Below are positions 6,788 to 11,784 of a stretch of 12,185 nt of DNA, one piece after another; within the stretch, counting starts at the first letter, position 1, and the number at the start of each line of letters is the position of its first letter. The position numbers and the translations under genes are program-made. Below the pieces are notes generated by a model. That model saw only the letters and a list, made by a program, of their open reading frames with translations, was not told the DNA's origin and searched no databases. This DNA comes from an uncultured Faecalibacterium sp. (lineage in GTDB: Bacteria; Bacillota; Clostridia; Oscillospirales; Ruminococcaceae): the NCBI GenBank assembly GCA_934518555.1, contig CAKSXW010000060.1, positions 1-12,185 on the forward strand. Direction: 5' to 3'.

Positions 6788-6825
6788 GCCCCCTGCAAGG
6801 CGTTTAGCCCTGTAGGGGGCTTTTT
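6788..6825 (+). terminator. Rubrerythrin terminator
   Basis: GCCCCCTGCA (6788-6797) pairs with TGTAGGGGGC (6811-6820), ten pairs with one G-T, plus an inner GGC/GCC, followed by five T at 6821-6825. It is 26 bp past the stop codon. Confidence 0.88.
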
Positions 6826-6881
6826 GGGCCCCGGGGCAGGGGACGGTGCGTTCCGGTTTGCCTGCTTTGTCGGAAAAGCCC

Positions 6882-6910
6882 TTGACAGCAAGCCGGGACT
6901 GTGATATCCT
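6882..6910 (+). promoter_or_regulatory. Promoter of the flavodoxin gene
   Basis: Consensus -35 TTGACA (6882-6887), 17-bp spacer, -10 TATCCT (6905-6910). Transcription should start near 6917, inside the first GTTAG palindrome, giving a leader of about 105 nt. Confidence 0.75.
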
Positions 6911-6915
6911 ATTGA

Positions 6916-6935
6916 TGGTTAGAAAACACTAACCA
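6916..6935. promoter_or_regulatory. GTTAG-N6-CTAAC palindrome, copy 1
   Basis: TGGTTAG (6916-6922), six bases, CTAACCA (6929-6935): perfect 7-bp arms. It covers the inferred transcription start of the flavodoxin gene, an ideal repressor position. Half-sites resemble those of the DtxR/IdeR box (GGTTAG and CTAACC), but the spacing differs. Confidence 0.65.
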
Positions 6936-6937
6936 AG

Positions 6938-6968
6938 AAAGATGCGCCCATGCTTCGGACGCATTTTT
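6938..6968 (+). terminator. Possible attenuator hairpin in the flavodoxin leader
   Basis: ATGCG (6942-6946) pairs with CGCAT (6960-6964); a G-T pair and three A-T pairs (6938-6941 with 6965-6968) extend it; T run 6964-6968. It is short with a 13-nt loop, so its terminating strength is doubtful. It lies between two GTTAG palindromes. Confidence 0.4.
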
Positions 6969-6979
6969 CTGGAGTAGAA

Positions 6980-6997
6980 AGTTAGATAAAACTAACT
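6980..6997. promoter_or_regulatory. GTTAG-N6-CTAAC palindrome, copy 2
   Basis: AGTTAG (6980-6985), six bases, CTAACT (6992-6997), just upstream of the flavodoxin ribosome binding site at 7011. It is 64 bp centre to centre from copy 1, about six helical turns. Confidence 0.62.
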
Positions 6998-7022
6998 ACA
7001 AAATAGAAATGAGGTCGATCTT

Positions 7023-7439
7023 ATGAGCAAAGTAGCAGTCGTATATTGGAGCGCCACCGGCAACACCGAGACCATGGCAAACTGCATCGCAGAGGGAGCC
7101 AATGGCACCCTGGTACCCCTGGGCGAAATGACCCCTGCAAAGCTGGCAGAGTTTGACGTGGTGGCCTTTGGCTGCCCGGCCATGGGCGCAGAGCAGCTGG
7201 AGGAAGGGGAGTTTGAGCCCATGTTCGCCGGGCTGGAGGGCTCCCTGAACGGCAAAAAGATCGCTCTGTTCGGCTCCTACGGCTGGGGCGACGGCCAGTG
7301 GATGCGTGACTGGGTGGAGCGTGCTCAGGGCGATGGTGCCCAGGTGTTTGGCGGCGAGGGCCTCGTCTGCAACGAGAGCCCCGATGACGATGTGCAGGCT
7401 GCCTGCCGCAAGCTGGGTGCAGACCTGGCTGCATGGTAA
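7023..7439 (+). CDS. Flavodoxin (short-chain, clostridial type)
   Basis: 138-residue FMN electron carrier, the same length as Clostridium beijerinckii flavodoxin and very similar to it by eye. The FMN phosphate loop is WSATGNTE (9-16). GCPAMGAEQLEE (50-61) contains the Met that packs on the inner flavin face. FGSYGWGDGQWMRDW (83-97) supplies the outer aromatic residue. Flavodoxins replace ferredoxin in low iron and serve as low-potential donors, so an iron-responsive operator would make sense here. GAGG at 7011-7014 is eight bases from the ATG. It sits downstream of two GTTAG palindromes and upstream of a third. The electron donor and acceptor partners cannot be told from the window. Confidence 0.94.
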   Translation: MSKVAVVYWSATGNTETMANCIAEGANGTLVPLGEMTPAKLAEFDVVAFGCPAMGAEQLEEGEFEPMFAGLEGSLNGKKIALFGSYGWGDGQWMRDWVERAQGDGAQVFGGEGLVCNESPDDDVQAACRKLGADLAAW

Positions 7440-7467
7440 GCAGAAGGGCTCCGTCTCAGAGCTTCTC

Positions 7468-7496
7468 TTGACAAAAAGGGCTTGCTGCGTTAAACT
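7468..7496 (+). promoter_or_regulatory. Promoter of the small ORF/ygbA region
   Basis: Consensus -35 TTGACA (7468-7473), 17-bp spacer, -10 TAAACT (7491-7496, four of six). A direct repeat overlaps its spacer and -10. The transcript would begin near 7503 and run through the third palindrome. Confidence 0.6.
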
Positions 7497-7532
7497 TGGC
7501 GTGCTGCGTTTTTGCGGCATCTTTGTTGCACT

Positions 7533-7556
7533 AAAAGTTAGAGACTTCTAACTTTT
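7533..7556. promoter_or_regulatory. GTTAG-N6-CTAAC palindrome, copy 3
   Basis: AAAAGTTAG (7533-7541), six bases, CTAACTTTT (7548-7556): perfect 9-bp arms. It has the same core and spacing as copies 1 and 2. Because it ends in T, it might instead act as a weak terminator for the flavodoxin gene, but the shared core favours a protein-binding site. Confidence 0.6.
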
Positions 7557-7592
7557 TGAAAAGCAGCCCTTGCACAGGACGAAAACAACCAT

Positions 7593-7637
7593 ACGGCAGG
7601 GGATAAGAGGGAATGCCCTTTGGTCTCCTGCCGTTTT
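7593..7637 (+). terminator. Terminator-like nested hairpin upstream of ygbA
   Basis: ACGGCAGG (7593-7600) pairs with CCTGCCGT (7627-7634), with an inner GAGGG/CCCTT-type stem around AATG and four T at 7634-7637. Lying after a promoter and before the next genes, it may attenuate them or end a short RNA of about 130 nt. Confidence 0.5.
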
Positions 7638-7661
7638 ATGTTCCGGTAAAAGGCGGTGTGT

Positions 7662-7763
7662 ATGGCAATGGCTGTAGCAATTGGTGTTACGGTAGGCTTT
7701 GCGTTTTTGCGTGGTGCGGTGCGCTGCGCTGCAATTCGGTCGGGCCGTAAGAAAAACAGGTAA
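7662..7763 (+). CDS. Possible small membrane peptide, 33 aa
   Basis: Begins MAMAVAIGVTVGFAFLRG and ends IRSGRKKNR. A hydrophobic stretch (about 2-20) is followed by a strongly basic tail, the profile of a single-pass small membrane protein with its tail in the cytoplasm. One cysteine (C22). AGGCGG at 7651-7656 lies five bases before the ATG. The stop is 20 bp before ygbA, suggesting one transcript. It faintly recalls the front half of FeoB-associated Cys-rich membrane proteins but lacks their C-terminal Cys cluster. No family is recognised and it may be chance. Confidence 0.4.
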   Translation: MAMAVAIGVTVGFAFLRGAVRCAAIRSGRKKNR

Positions 7764-7783
7764 AATCAGGAGGAACGGACCCC

Positions 7784-8137
7784 ATGCATCAGGCCGCAAA
7801 AAATTTGGACAAAAAACGTGCAGATGAAAAACTGCTGGTCAGCGAGATGATCGCACTGTACTGCCGCAAACAGCATGGCAGTGCCAAAGGCACCCTGTGC
7901 CCGGACTGCCAGCAGCTGCACGATTACGCCCTGTCTCGCATTGAAAAATGCCCGTTTATGGAAACCAAAACGTTCTGCTCGGCCTGCAAGGTCCACTGCT
8001 ATCAGCCTGCCATGCGGGAAAAGATCCGTGCGGTCATGCGCTGGGCTGGCCCACGGATGCTGCCGGTGCACCCGGTGCTGTCCATCAAGCACGTGGCGGT
8101 GACCCTCAAGGCAAAACGGGAGGCAAAAAAATCCTGA
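7784..8137 (+). CDS. ygbA: YgbA-type nitrosative-stress Cys protein ('nitrous oxide-stimulated promoter' family)
   Basis: 117-residue cytoplasmic protein matching E. coli YgbA in order and spacing: an N-terminal basic helix, MIALYCRKQHG (22-32), LCPDC (38-42), IEKCPF (53-58), TFCSACKVHCYQP (63-75), and MRWAGPRM (85-92) followed by HPVLSIKH. Cysteines 27, 39, 42, 56, 65, 68 and 72 could bind a metal or Fe-S centre. In enterobacteria ygbA is induced by nitric oxide and helps growth under nitrosative stress; the biochemical role is unknown. AGGAGG at 7768-7773 is ten bases before the ATG. It sits in an iron/oxidant cluster between a small ORF and a DUF1540 gene. The C-terminal lysine-rich tail is shorter than in E. 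coli. Confidence 0.85.
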   Translation: MHQAAKNLDKKRADEKLLVSEMIALYCRKQHGSAKGTLCPDCQQLHDYALSRIEKCPFMETKTFCSACKVHCYQPAMREKIRAVMRWAGPRMLPVHPVLSIKHVAVTLKAKREAKKS

Positions 8138-8152
8138 AGCCGGTGTGCATAA

Positions 8153-8188
8153 CCCCTCTGCCGTTGGGGTAACCTAGGGGCAGAGAGG
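8153..8188 (+). promoter_or_regulatory. Hairpin masking the DUF1540 ribosome binding site
   Basis: CTCTGCC (8156-8162) pairs with GGCAGAG (8179-8185), reaching into GAGGTG (8185-8190), the ribosome binding site of the next gene. A competing stem, ACCCC (8152-8156) with GGGGT (8166-8170), would free it. A two-state RNA is possible, but not shown. Confidence 0.4.
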
Positions 8189-8196
8189 TGATAAAC

Positions 8197-8355
8197 ATGG
8201 AAAACATCGGCGTTACCTGTGATGTCTGCGCTTGCAGCCACAACGTGGCAGGGTGCAAGTGCGACCTGCCCCAGATCAAAGTGACGGAGCAGTGCACTTG
8301 CAGCACCCAGCAGGTAGAAACTCCCCATTACTGCCAGAGCTACGAAGAAAAGTAA
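8197..8355 (+). CDS. DUF1540 cysteine-rich small protein
   Basis: 52-residue protein with eight cysteines (8, 11, 13, 20, 22, 33, 35, 46). It shows the DUF1540 pattern: V-x-C-x2-C-x-C near the start, a second C-x-C, an I-x-V strand, then a C-x-C and a final C near the end (YCQSY). Family members are small, probably metal-binding Cys proteins common in Clostridia and of unknown function. GAGGTG at 8185-8190 is six bases before the ATG. It starts 59 bp after ygbA with no clear promoter between, so co-transcription with ygbA is likely. Its thiols suit the metal or oxidant theme of the neighbours. Confidence 0.85.
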   Translation: MENIGVTCDVCACSHNVAGCKCDLPQIKVTEQCTCSTQQVETPHYCQSYEEK

Positions 8356-8368
8356 CCCCGGCAGCCGC

Positions 8369-8417
8369 AAAAACAGCCCCCGTCAGGCACCCTGCAAAAG
8401 GGCCCTGACGGGGGCTG
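8369..8417 (-). terminator. Terminator of the HAD phosphatase gene
   Basis: Perfect 14-bp stem CAGCCCCCGTCAGG (8374-8387) with its complement at 8404-8417. On the minus strand it is followed by five T (plus-strand A at 8369-8373). The plus strand has no T tract after it, so it is directional, though it may also slow the converging ygbA/DUF1540 transcript. Confidence 0.87.
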
Positions 8418-8435
8418 CGGCGTTGAGGGAGAAAA

Positions 8436-9050
8436 TTAGCGCAGGGCCACATTGCAGGTGGCCAGGCTGCGGACCAGGGCGTTGACGGTGGACTTCATCT
8501 GGATACCCACAAAGCCCAGGCTGAAGGCAGCCTGGACGTTTTCCAGCCGATCGTCGATAAAAACGCACTCCTCGGCCTGCAGGTGGTACTTGTCCAAAAG
8601 AGCCTGGTAGATCCGGGGGTCCGGCTTGTTGATGTGCACCTCGCAGGAGGCTACACCTCCGTCAAATCGGTCCAGCACCCCCTGCTGCTGGAGCTGTTGC
8701 AACACGTCCTGGGGGATATTGCTGAGGTAATACACCTGGTAGCCGTGGTTTTTCATCCGGCGCACCAGCTCCTGCATCCGCAGCCGGGGCCGCAGGATCC
8801 GGATCCAGTCGTCCAGCACGCACTGCACCTCAAAGGCACAGCCGGCAGCCTTGGCCTTTTCCAGCATCCGGTGGTTGCCCTCGGCCCGGGAGAGGAGCCC
8901 GGCGTCCAGCAGCTGCCATTCTTCGCTGCCAAAGGTCAGATCATAAACGATTTCTTCCATCTCGGCGTTGCACAAACGGTCCACCAGATACCCCCGGGGG
9001 TCAAAGTCGATCATCACGCCGCCCAGATCAAACACGATGCTTTTATACAT
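8436..9050 (-). CDS. HAD-superfamily phosphatase (subfamily IA, YihX-like)
   Basis: 204 residues from the chosen start. The nucleophile motif is FDLGGV with D8; the D+2 acid is replaced by G10, as in YihX-like and epoxide-hydrolase-N-like HADs. Motif II is YYLSN (S110), motif III KPDP (K142), motif IV VFIDDRLENV (D166, D167). A helical cap occupies about 20-90. Expected role: cytoplasmic phosphatase on a small phosphorylated metabolite, perhaps a sugar phosphate; substrate is unknown. The open frame extends 36 codons further up to 9158, but those residues are not HAD-like. The start at 9050 begins MYKSIVFD and has GAGGAAA (complement of 9056-9062) in front. It is divergent from the PRC-barrel gene and has its own promoter and terminator. 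Confidence 0.88.
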   Translation of the reverse strand: MYKSIVFDLGGVMIDFDPRGYLVDRLCNAEMEEIVYDLTFGSEEWQLLDAGLLSRAEGNHRMLEKAKAAGCAFEVQCVLDDWIRILRPRLRMQELVRRMKNHGYQVYYLSNIPQDVLQQLQQQGVLDRFDGGVASCEVHINKPDPRIYQALLDKYHLQAEECVFIDDRLENVQAAFSLGFVGIQMKSTVNALVRSLATCNVALR

Positions 9051-9095
9051 ACAAGTTTCCTCGCTATTTTTATGAGGTGAATGGGGAACGCCTCC

Positions 9096-9104
9096 AGTAT
9101 ACCA
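9096..9104 (-). promoter_or_regulatory. Extended -10 promoter of the HAD gene
   Basis: On the minus strand TGG-TATACT: a TATACT -10 (9096-9101) with the TGn extension (9102-9104). The -35 position is poor. Distance to the ATG at 9050 fits a short leader of about 40 nt. Confidence 0.55.
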
Positions 9105-9132
9105 CAACCGGGCCGCCAGTTTCCACTGGTTT

Positions 9133-9161
9133 TTGCATGGCCGGGCCCTTGGCCGCATAAG
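9133..9161 (+). promoter_or_regulatory. Weak candidate promoter of the PRC-barrel gene
   Basis: -35 TTGCAT (9133-9138), 17-bp spacer, -10 CATAAG (9156-9161). Both boxes match only four of six, so this is tentative, though nothing better is visible before the ATG at 9188. Confidence 0.3.
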
Positions 9162-9187
9162 CTGGCAGGGGAAAGGGGCGTGAAGCC

Positions 9188-9490
9188 ATGACCATCCGGG
9201 AACTTTGCGAAAAACAGGTGGTGCAGCTGGACCAGGGGGTGTGCCTGGGCCGGGCCGACGACCTGGAGTTTGATCCTGCCACCGCCCGGCTCCAAAGCCT
9301 GCTGCTGTGGGGCCGCCCCCGGCTTTTCGGGCTGCTGGGACGGCAGGAGACCCTTACCATTCCCTGGCAGGATATCCAGACCCTGGGCACCGACGCCATC
9401 CTGGTATGCACCCCAGTGCCCCCGGCCCCGGCGGCTCAGCCCGGCCTGTGGCAGCGGCTGCTGGCCCGGCTGGGCCTGCAAAAGCCCTAG
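9188..9490 (+). CDS. PRC-barrel protein, YlmC/YmxH-like
   Basis: 100-residue protein whose first 75 residues follow the YlmC/YmxH small PRC-barrel pattern: MTIRELCEKQVVQL (1-14), a Gly turn GVCLGRADDLEFD, a strand-rich middle ending in a basic loop, and TIPWQDIQTLGTDAILV (57-73). The last 25 residues form a proline-rich linker and short basic helix not usual in the family. Members are tied to sporulation by name and expression in bacilli and clostridia, but many non-sporulating Clostridia keep them; the molecular role is unknown. GGGG-type ribosome binding sequence lies at about 9173-9178. It is divergent from the HAD gene and followed by a weak A/T hairpin. Confidence 0.75.
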   Translation: MTIRELCEKQVVQLDQGVCLGRADDLEFDPATARLQSLLLWGRPRLFGLLGRQETLTIPWQDIQTLGTDAILVCTPVPPAPAAQPGLWQRLLARLGLQKP

Positions 9491-9502
9491 GCCCGGCGCT
9501 GG

Positions 9503-9523
9503 AAAAATCTCTGGTGATTTTTT
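9503..9523 (+). terminator. Weak terminator after the PRC-barrel gene
   Basis: AAAAATC (9503-9509) pairs with GATTTTT (9516-9522), loop of six, T run 9518-9523. The stem is almost all A-T, so termination is probably partial. Confidence 0.45.
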
Positions 9524-9535
9524 GTAAAATAAGGG

Positions 9536-9563
9536 TAGACATTTTCGTTGAAGTGACTATAAT
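9536..9563 (+). promoter_or_regulatory. Promoter of the LtaS-like gene
   Basis: -35 TAGACA (9536-9541), 16-bp spacer, consensus -10 TATAAT (9558-9563). It gives a leader of about 70 nt. Confidence 0.72.
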
Positions 9564-9637
9564 AAGCCCAGAGGCTTTGTGCAAACGGCACAAGTGGGTA
9601 CCTGCCCTGGAGCAGGATGTGGAAAGGAAAAACAACC

Positions 9638-11584
9638 ATGGAACCGATAAAAACTCCCAAACCGCTGCTGGCCGCCCGGATGGCGTTCCCGGTGGCGGCA
9701 TCCCTGGCTGTACTGCTGCTGGGCGAGTGGATCGCCCGGGGCAGCCTGACGGCAGAGATCTTCCTGGAGCTGATGCTCCCCCATGCCCCGGCATACCTGC
9801 TGGCGTGGCTGTTTTTGCTGCTGGTCTGGCTGCTGCTGGACTGGATCTTTCGGCTGCCGCCCCTGTCCACCCTGGGCATGGCGGTGGTGGGCTGCGTGCC
9901 CTGCGCCGTGAACTTTTACACCCTCCAGCTGCGAGGAGAGCCCTTTTTGCCCTGGGACCTGGCCCAGGTGTCGGAGGCTGCCGGGGTGGCTTCCGCCGCC
10001 GGCATCAAGATCCAGCCCAGCATGATCTGCACCCTGGTGGTGGTGCTGGCCCTGGCGGTGGGCAGCTTTTTCCTTTACCGGGGGCGGCAGAAGCAGCGGT
10101 GGCTGCCCCGGGTGGCAGGCAGTGCCGCCACGGCAGCGGCCCTGTGCCTGCTGATGTTCGGGGTGTATCTGCAGCCGGCAGTGTGCCAGGCGGTGGGCAT
10201 CGTGGCAGACCCCTGGATGCAGGACCGGTACTACCGCTATAACGGCGTCATTACGGGCTTTTTGACCAACCTCAGCAACCTGGAGATCGACAAGCCGGAG
10301 GGCTACTCCCAGGAGGCCGTGGAGGACATTCTGGATAAGGTAGCCGAGAGCCAGAACTTTACCACCGGCCCCCAGTACCCCGCTAGCTACGCCGCCACCA
10401 CCGCCCAGGACCAGCAGGTCCGGCAGCCCACCATCATTTATGTGATGAACGAGTCCTACTGGGATGTATCGGAGCTGCAGCAGTACGGCATCACCTTTGA
10501 TACCGACGTGTCTCCCAACCTCCACGCTTTGCAGCAGACCAGTGCCTTTGGCCGGGCCTACAGCCCCAGCTTTGGGGGCGGCACCTGCGACGTGGAGTTT
10601 GAGGCCCTGACAGGCTACTCGGTGTCTTTTCTGCCCAACGGCAGCAAGCCCTATCAGCAGCACGTCACCAAACCCATGTTCGCCTTGCCCAGCTACCTCA
10701 AAACCCAGGGCTACCAGACCGCAGCGGTCCACTGCTTCTGGGCCAAATACTGGAGCCGGGACCAGGCCTACCCCAACCTGGGTCTGGACGATTTTATCAG
10801 CCTGGAGGATATGCATAACGTTACCAAGGTCCGCAAATACTACTGGACCAGCGGCCTTGTGACCGACGACTGCATGGCAGACCAGATCATCGACCAGTAC
10901 CAGAAGATGAAGGCCTCCTCGGACCAGCCGGTGTTCCTCCACGCCGTCACCATGCAGAACCATACCAATTATAATAGGGCCAACTACCCCGACGACCAGC
11001 GGGTACGGGTGCTGGAGCATCCGGCAGGCATGAAGGCCAGCACCGTAGGGGCCCTGGAGGACTTTGCCACCGGCGTCCGAGATGCCGATGCCATGCTGGG
11101 CAAGCTGACGGCCTACTTCTCCCAGGTGGAAGAACCGGTGATCCTGGTGTTCTGGGGGGACCACTATAACCCCATCGACTCCTGCTACGACGTCTACACC
11201 ACCACCGGCTATGCCAGCGGCTCCTCCACCGACCCCCGGCTGCACCAGACCACCCTGCTGATGTGGTCCAACTACAGCAACGCTCAGGTGGACCTGGGCA
11301 CCATTGCGGCCTACGACATCTCCCCGGTGATGATGAAGCTCTTTGGCTTGCAGCAGCCCTTGTACTTCCAGTTCTTGAACCGGCAGCTCCAGGTGGCCAG
11401 CCGCAGCTGCACCCGGGGCGTGACCATGGATCTGGACGGCACTACCACCACCCAGCCCACAGCGTTCCAGCAGCGGTGGAGCCAGGAACACTGGATGCTG
11501 CAATACGATTTGATGTTTGGCAAAAACTACGCCCTCCAGGCAATGGGGCTGGAAAGCATTGCAGAGGACCAGAAGGGCAAATAA
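9638..11584 (+). CDS. LTA synthase-like membrane sulfatase-fold enzyme
   Basis: 648 residues from the chosen start. Five membrane segments lie at roughly 13-33, 50-71, 80-95, 128-147 and 162-182, followed by a large outside domain of the alkaline phosphatase/sulfatase fold. Metal and catalytic residues match LtaS: E272 in YVMNESYWD, nucleophile T316 in GGGTCDVEFEALTG, and D508-H509 in FWGDHYN; H442 in MQNHTNY is a likely substrate-site residue. Such enzymes move glycerol-phosphate (or a related group) from phosphatidylglycerol onto a cell-surface acceptor. Substrate and polymer are not known here. ATG 9638 is preferred because AAGGA (9624-9628) stands nine bases before it; an in-frame ATG at 9617 would add seven residues. 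It is a single-gene unit before rpsB. Confidence 0.9.
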   Translation: MEPIKTPKPLLAARMAFPVAASLAVLLLGEWIARGSLTAEIFLELMLPHAPAYLLAWLFLLLVWLLLDWIFRLPPLSTLGMAVVGCVPCAVNFYTLQLRGEPFLPWDLAQVSEAAGVASAAGIKIQPSMICTLVVVLALAVGSFFLYRGRQKQRWLPRVAGSAATAAALCLLMFGVYLQPAVCQAVGIVADPWMQDRYYRYNGVITGFLTNLSNLEIDKPEGYSQEAVEDILDKVAESQNFTTGPQYPASYAATTAQDQQVRQPTIIYVMNESYWDVSELQQYGITFDTDVSPNLHALQQTSAFGRAYSPSFGGGTCDVEFEALTGYSVSFLPNGSKPYQQHVTKPMFALPSYLKTQGYQTAAVHCFWAKYWSRDQAYPNLGLDDFISLEDMHNVTKVRKYYWTSGLVTDDCMADQIIDQYQKMKASSDQPVFLHAVTMQNHTNYNRANYPDDQRVRVLEHPAGMKASTVGALEDFATGVRDADAMLGKLTAYFSQVEEPVILVFWGDHYNPIDSCYDVYTTTGYASGSSTDPRLHQTTLLMWSNYSNAQVDLGTIAAYDISPVMMKLFGLQQPLYFQFLNRQLQVASRSCTRGVTMDLDGTTTTQPTAFQQRWSQEHWMLQYDLMFGKNYALQAMGLESIAEDQKGK

Positions 11585-11627
11585 GCAAAAAACCGGAAAC
11601 TTTTTTGGATAAAACAGAGAAAAACTC

Positions 11628-11656
11628 TTGCATCCGTGCACTTTTTGTGCTATGAT
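11628..11656 (+). promoter_or_regulatory. Promoter of rpsB
   Basis: -35 TTGCAT (11628-11633), 17-bp spacer, -10 TATGAT (11651-11656). It gives a leader of about 120 nt. Only a weak A/T hairpin (about 11586-11608) separates it from the upstream gene. Confidence 0.75.
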
Positions 11657-11691
11657 AACAAGGCATTACACACGCATCACTATGCCCTTTT

Positions 11692-11748
11692 GTGCCCTTT
11701 TGGGTGGAGGGCAGTCCAAAACCGTCCGATACGGCAGCGGATCACGGT
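11692..11748 (+). promoter_or_regulatory. Structured rpsB leader (candidate S2 autoregulatory RNA)
   Basis: Stem 1: TGCCCT (11692-11697) with AGGGCA (11708-11713). Stem 2: ACCGT (11721-11725) with ACGGT (11744-11748), with an inner CCG/CGG extension. No T tract follows, so translation-level control would be expected. Autoregulation by S2 is known in other bacteria; it is only a suggestion here. Confidence 0.4.
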
Positions 11749-11784
11749 GTGCGGAGGCAAAACAATATCTGGAGGTATTTTACT

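Larger units (their letters stand above)
7440..7783 (+). other. 344-bp intergenic region between flavodoxin and ygbA
   Basis: It holds, in order, a weak hairpin after the flavodoxin stop (about 7441-7467, no T tract), a promoter (7468-7496), a 9-bp direct repeat TGCTGCGTT (7483-7491 and 7502-7510), the third GTTAG palindrome (7533-7556), a terminator-like hairpin (7593-7637) and a 33-codon ORF (7662-7763). No RNA gene family was recognised. Confidence 0.6.

Noticed and set aside
9051..9158. N-terminal extension of the HAD phosphatase to the ATG at 9158
   Set aside because: The 36 extra residues have no HAD similarity and cover the gene's likely promoter and ribosome binding site; MYKSIVFD at 9050 is the natural start.
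9307..10242. 311-codon plus-strand frame across the PRC-barrel end and LtaS-like start
   Set aside because: It is in another frame of two better genes, Gly/Ala/Pro-rich and without a domain.
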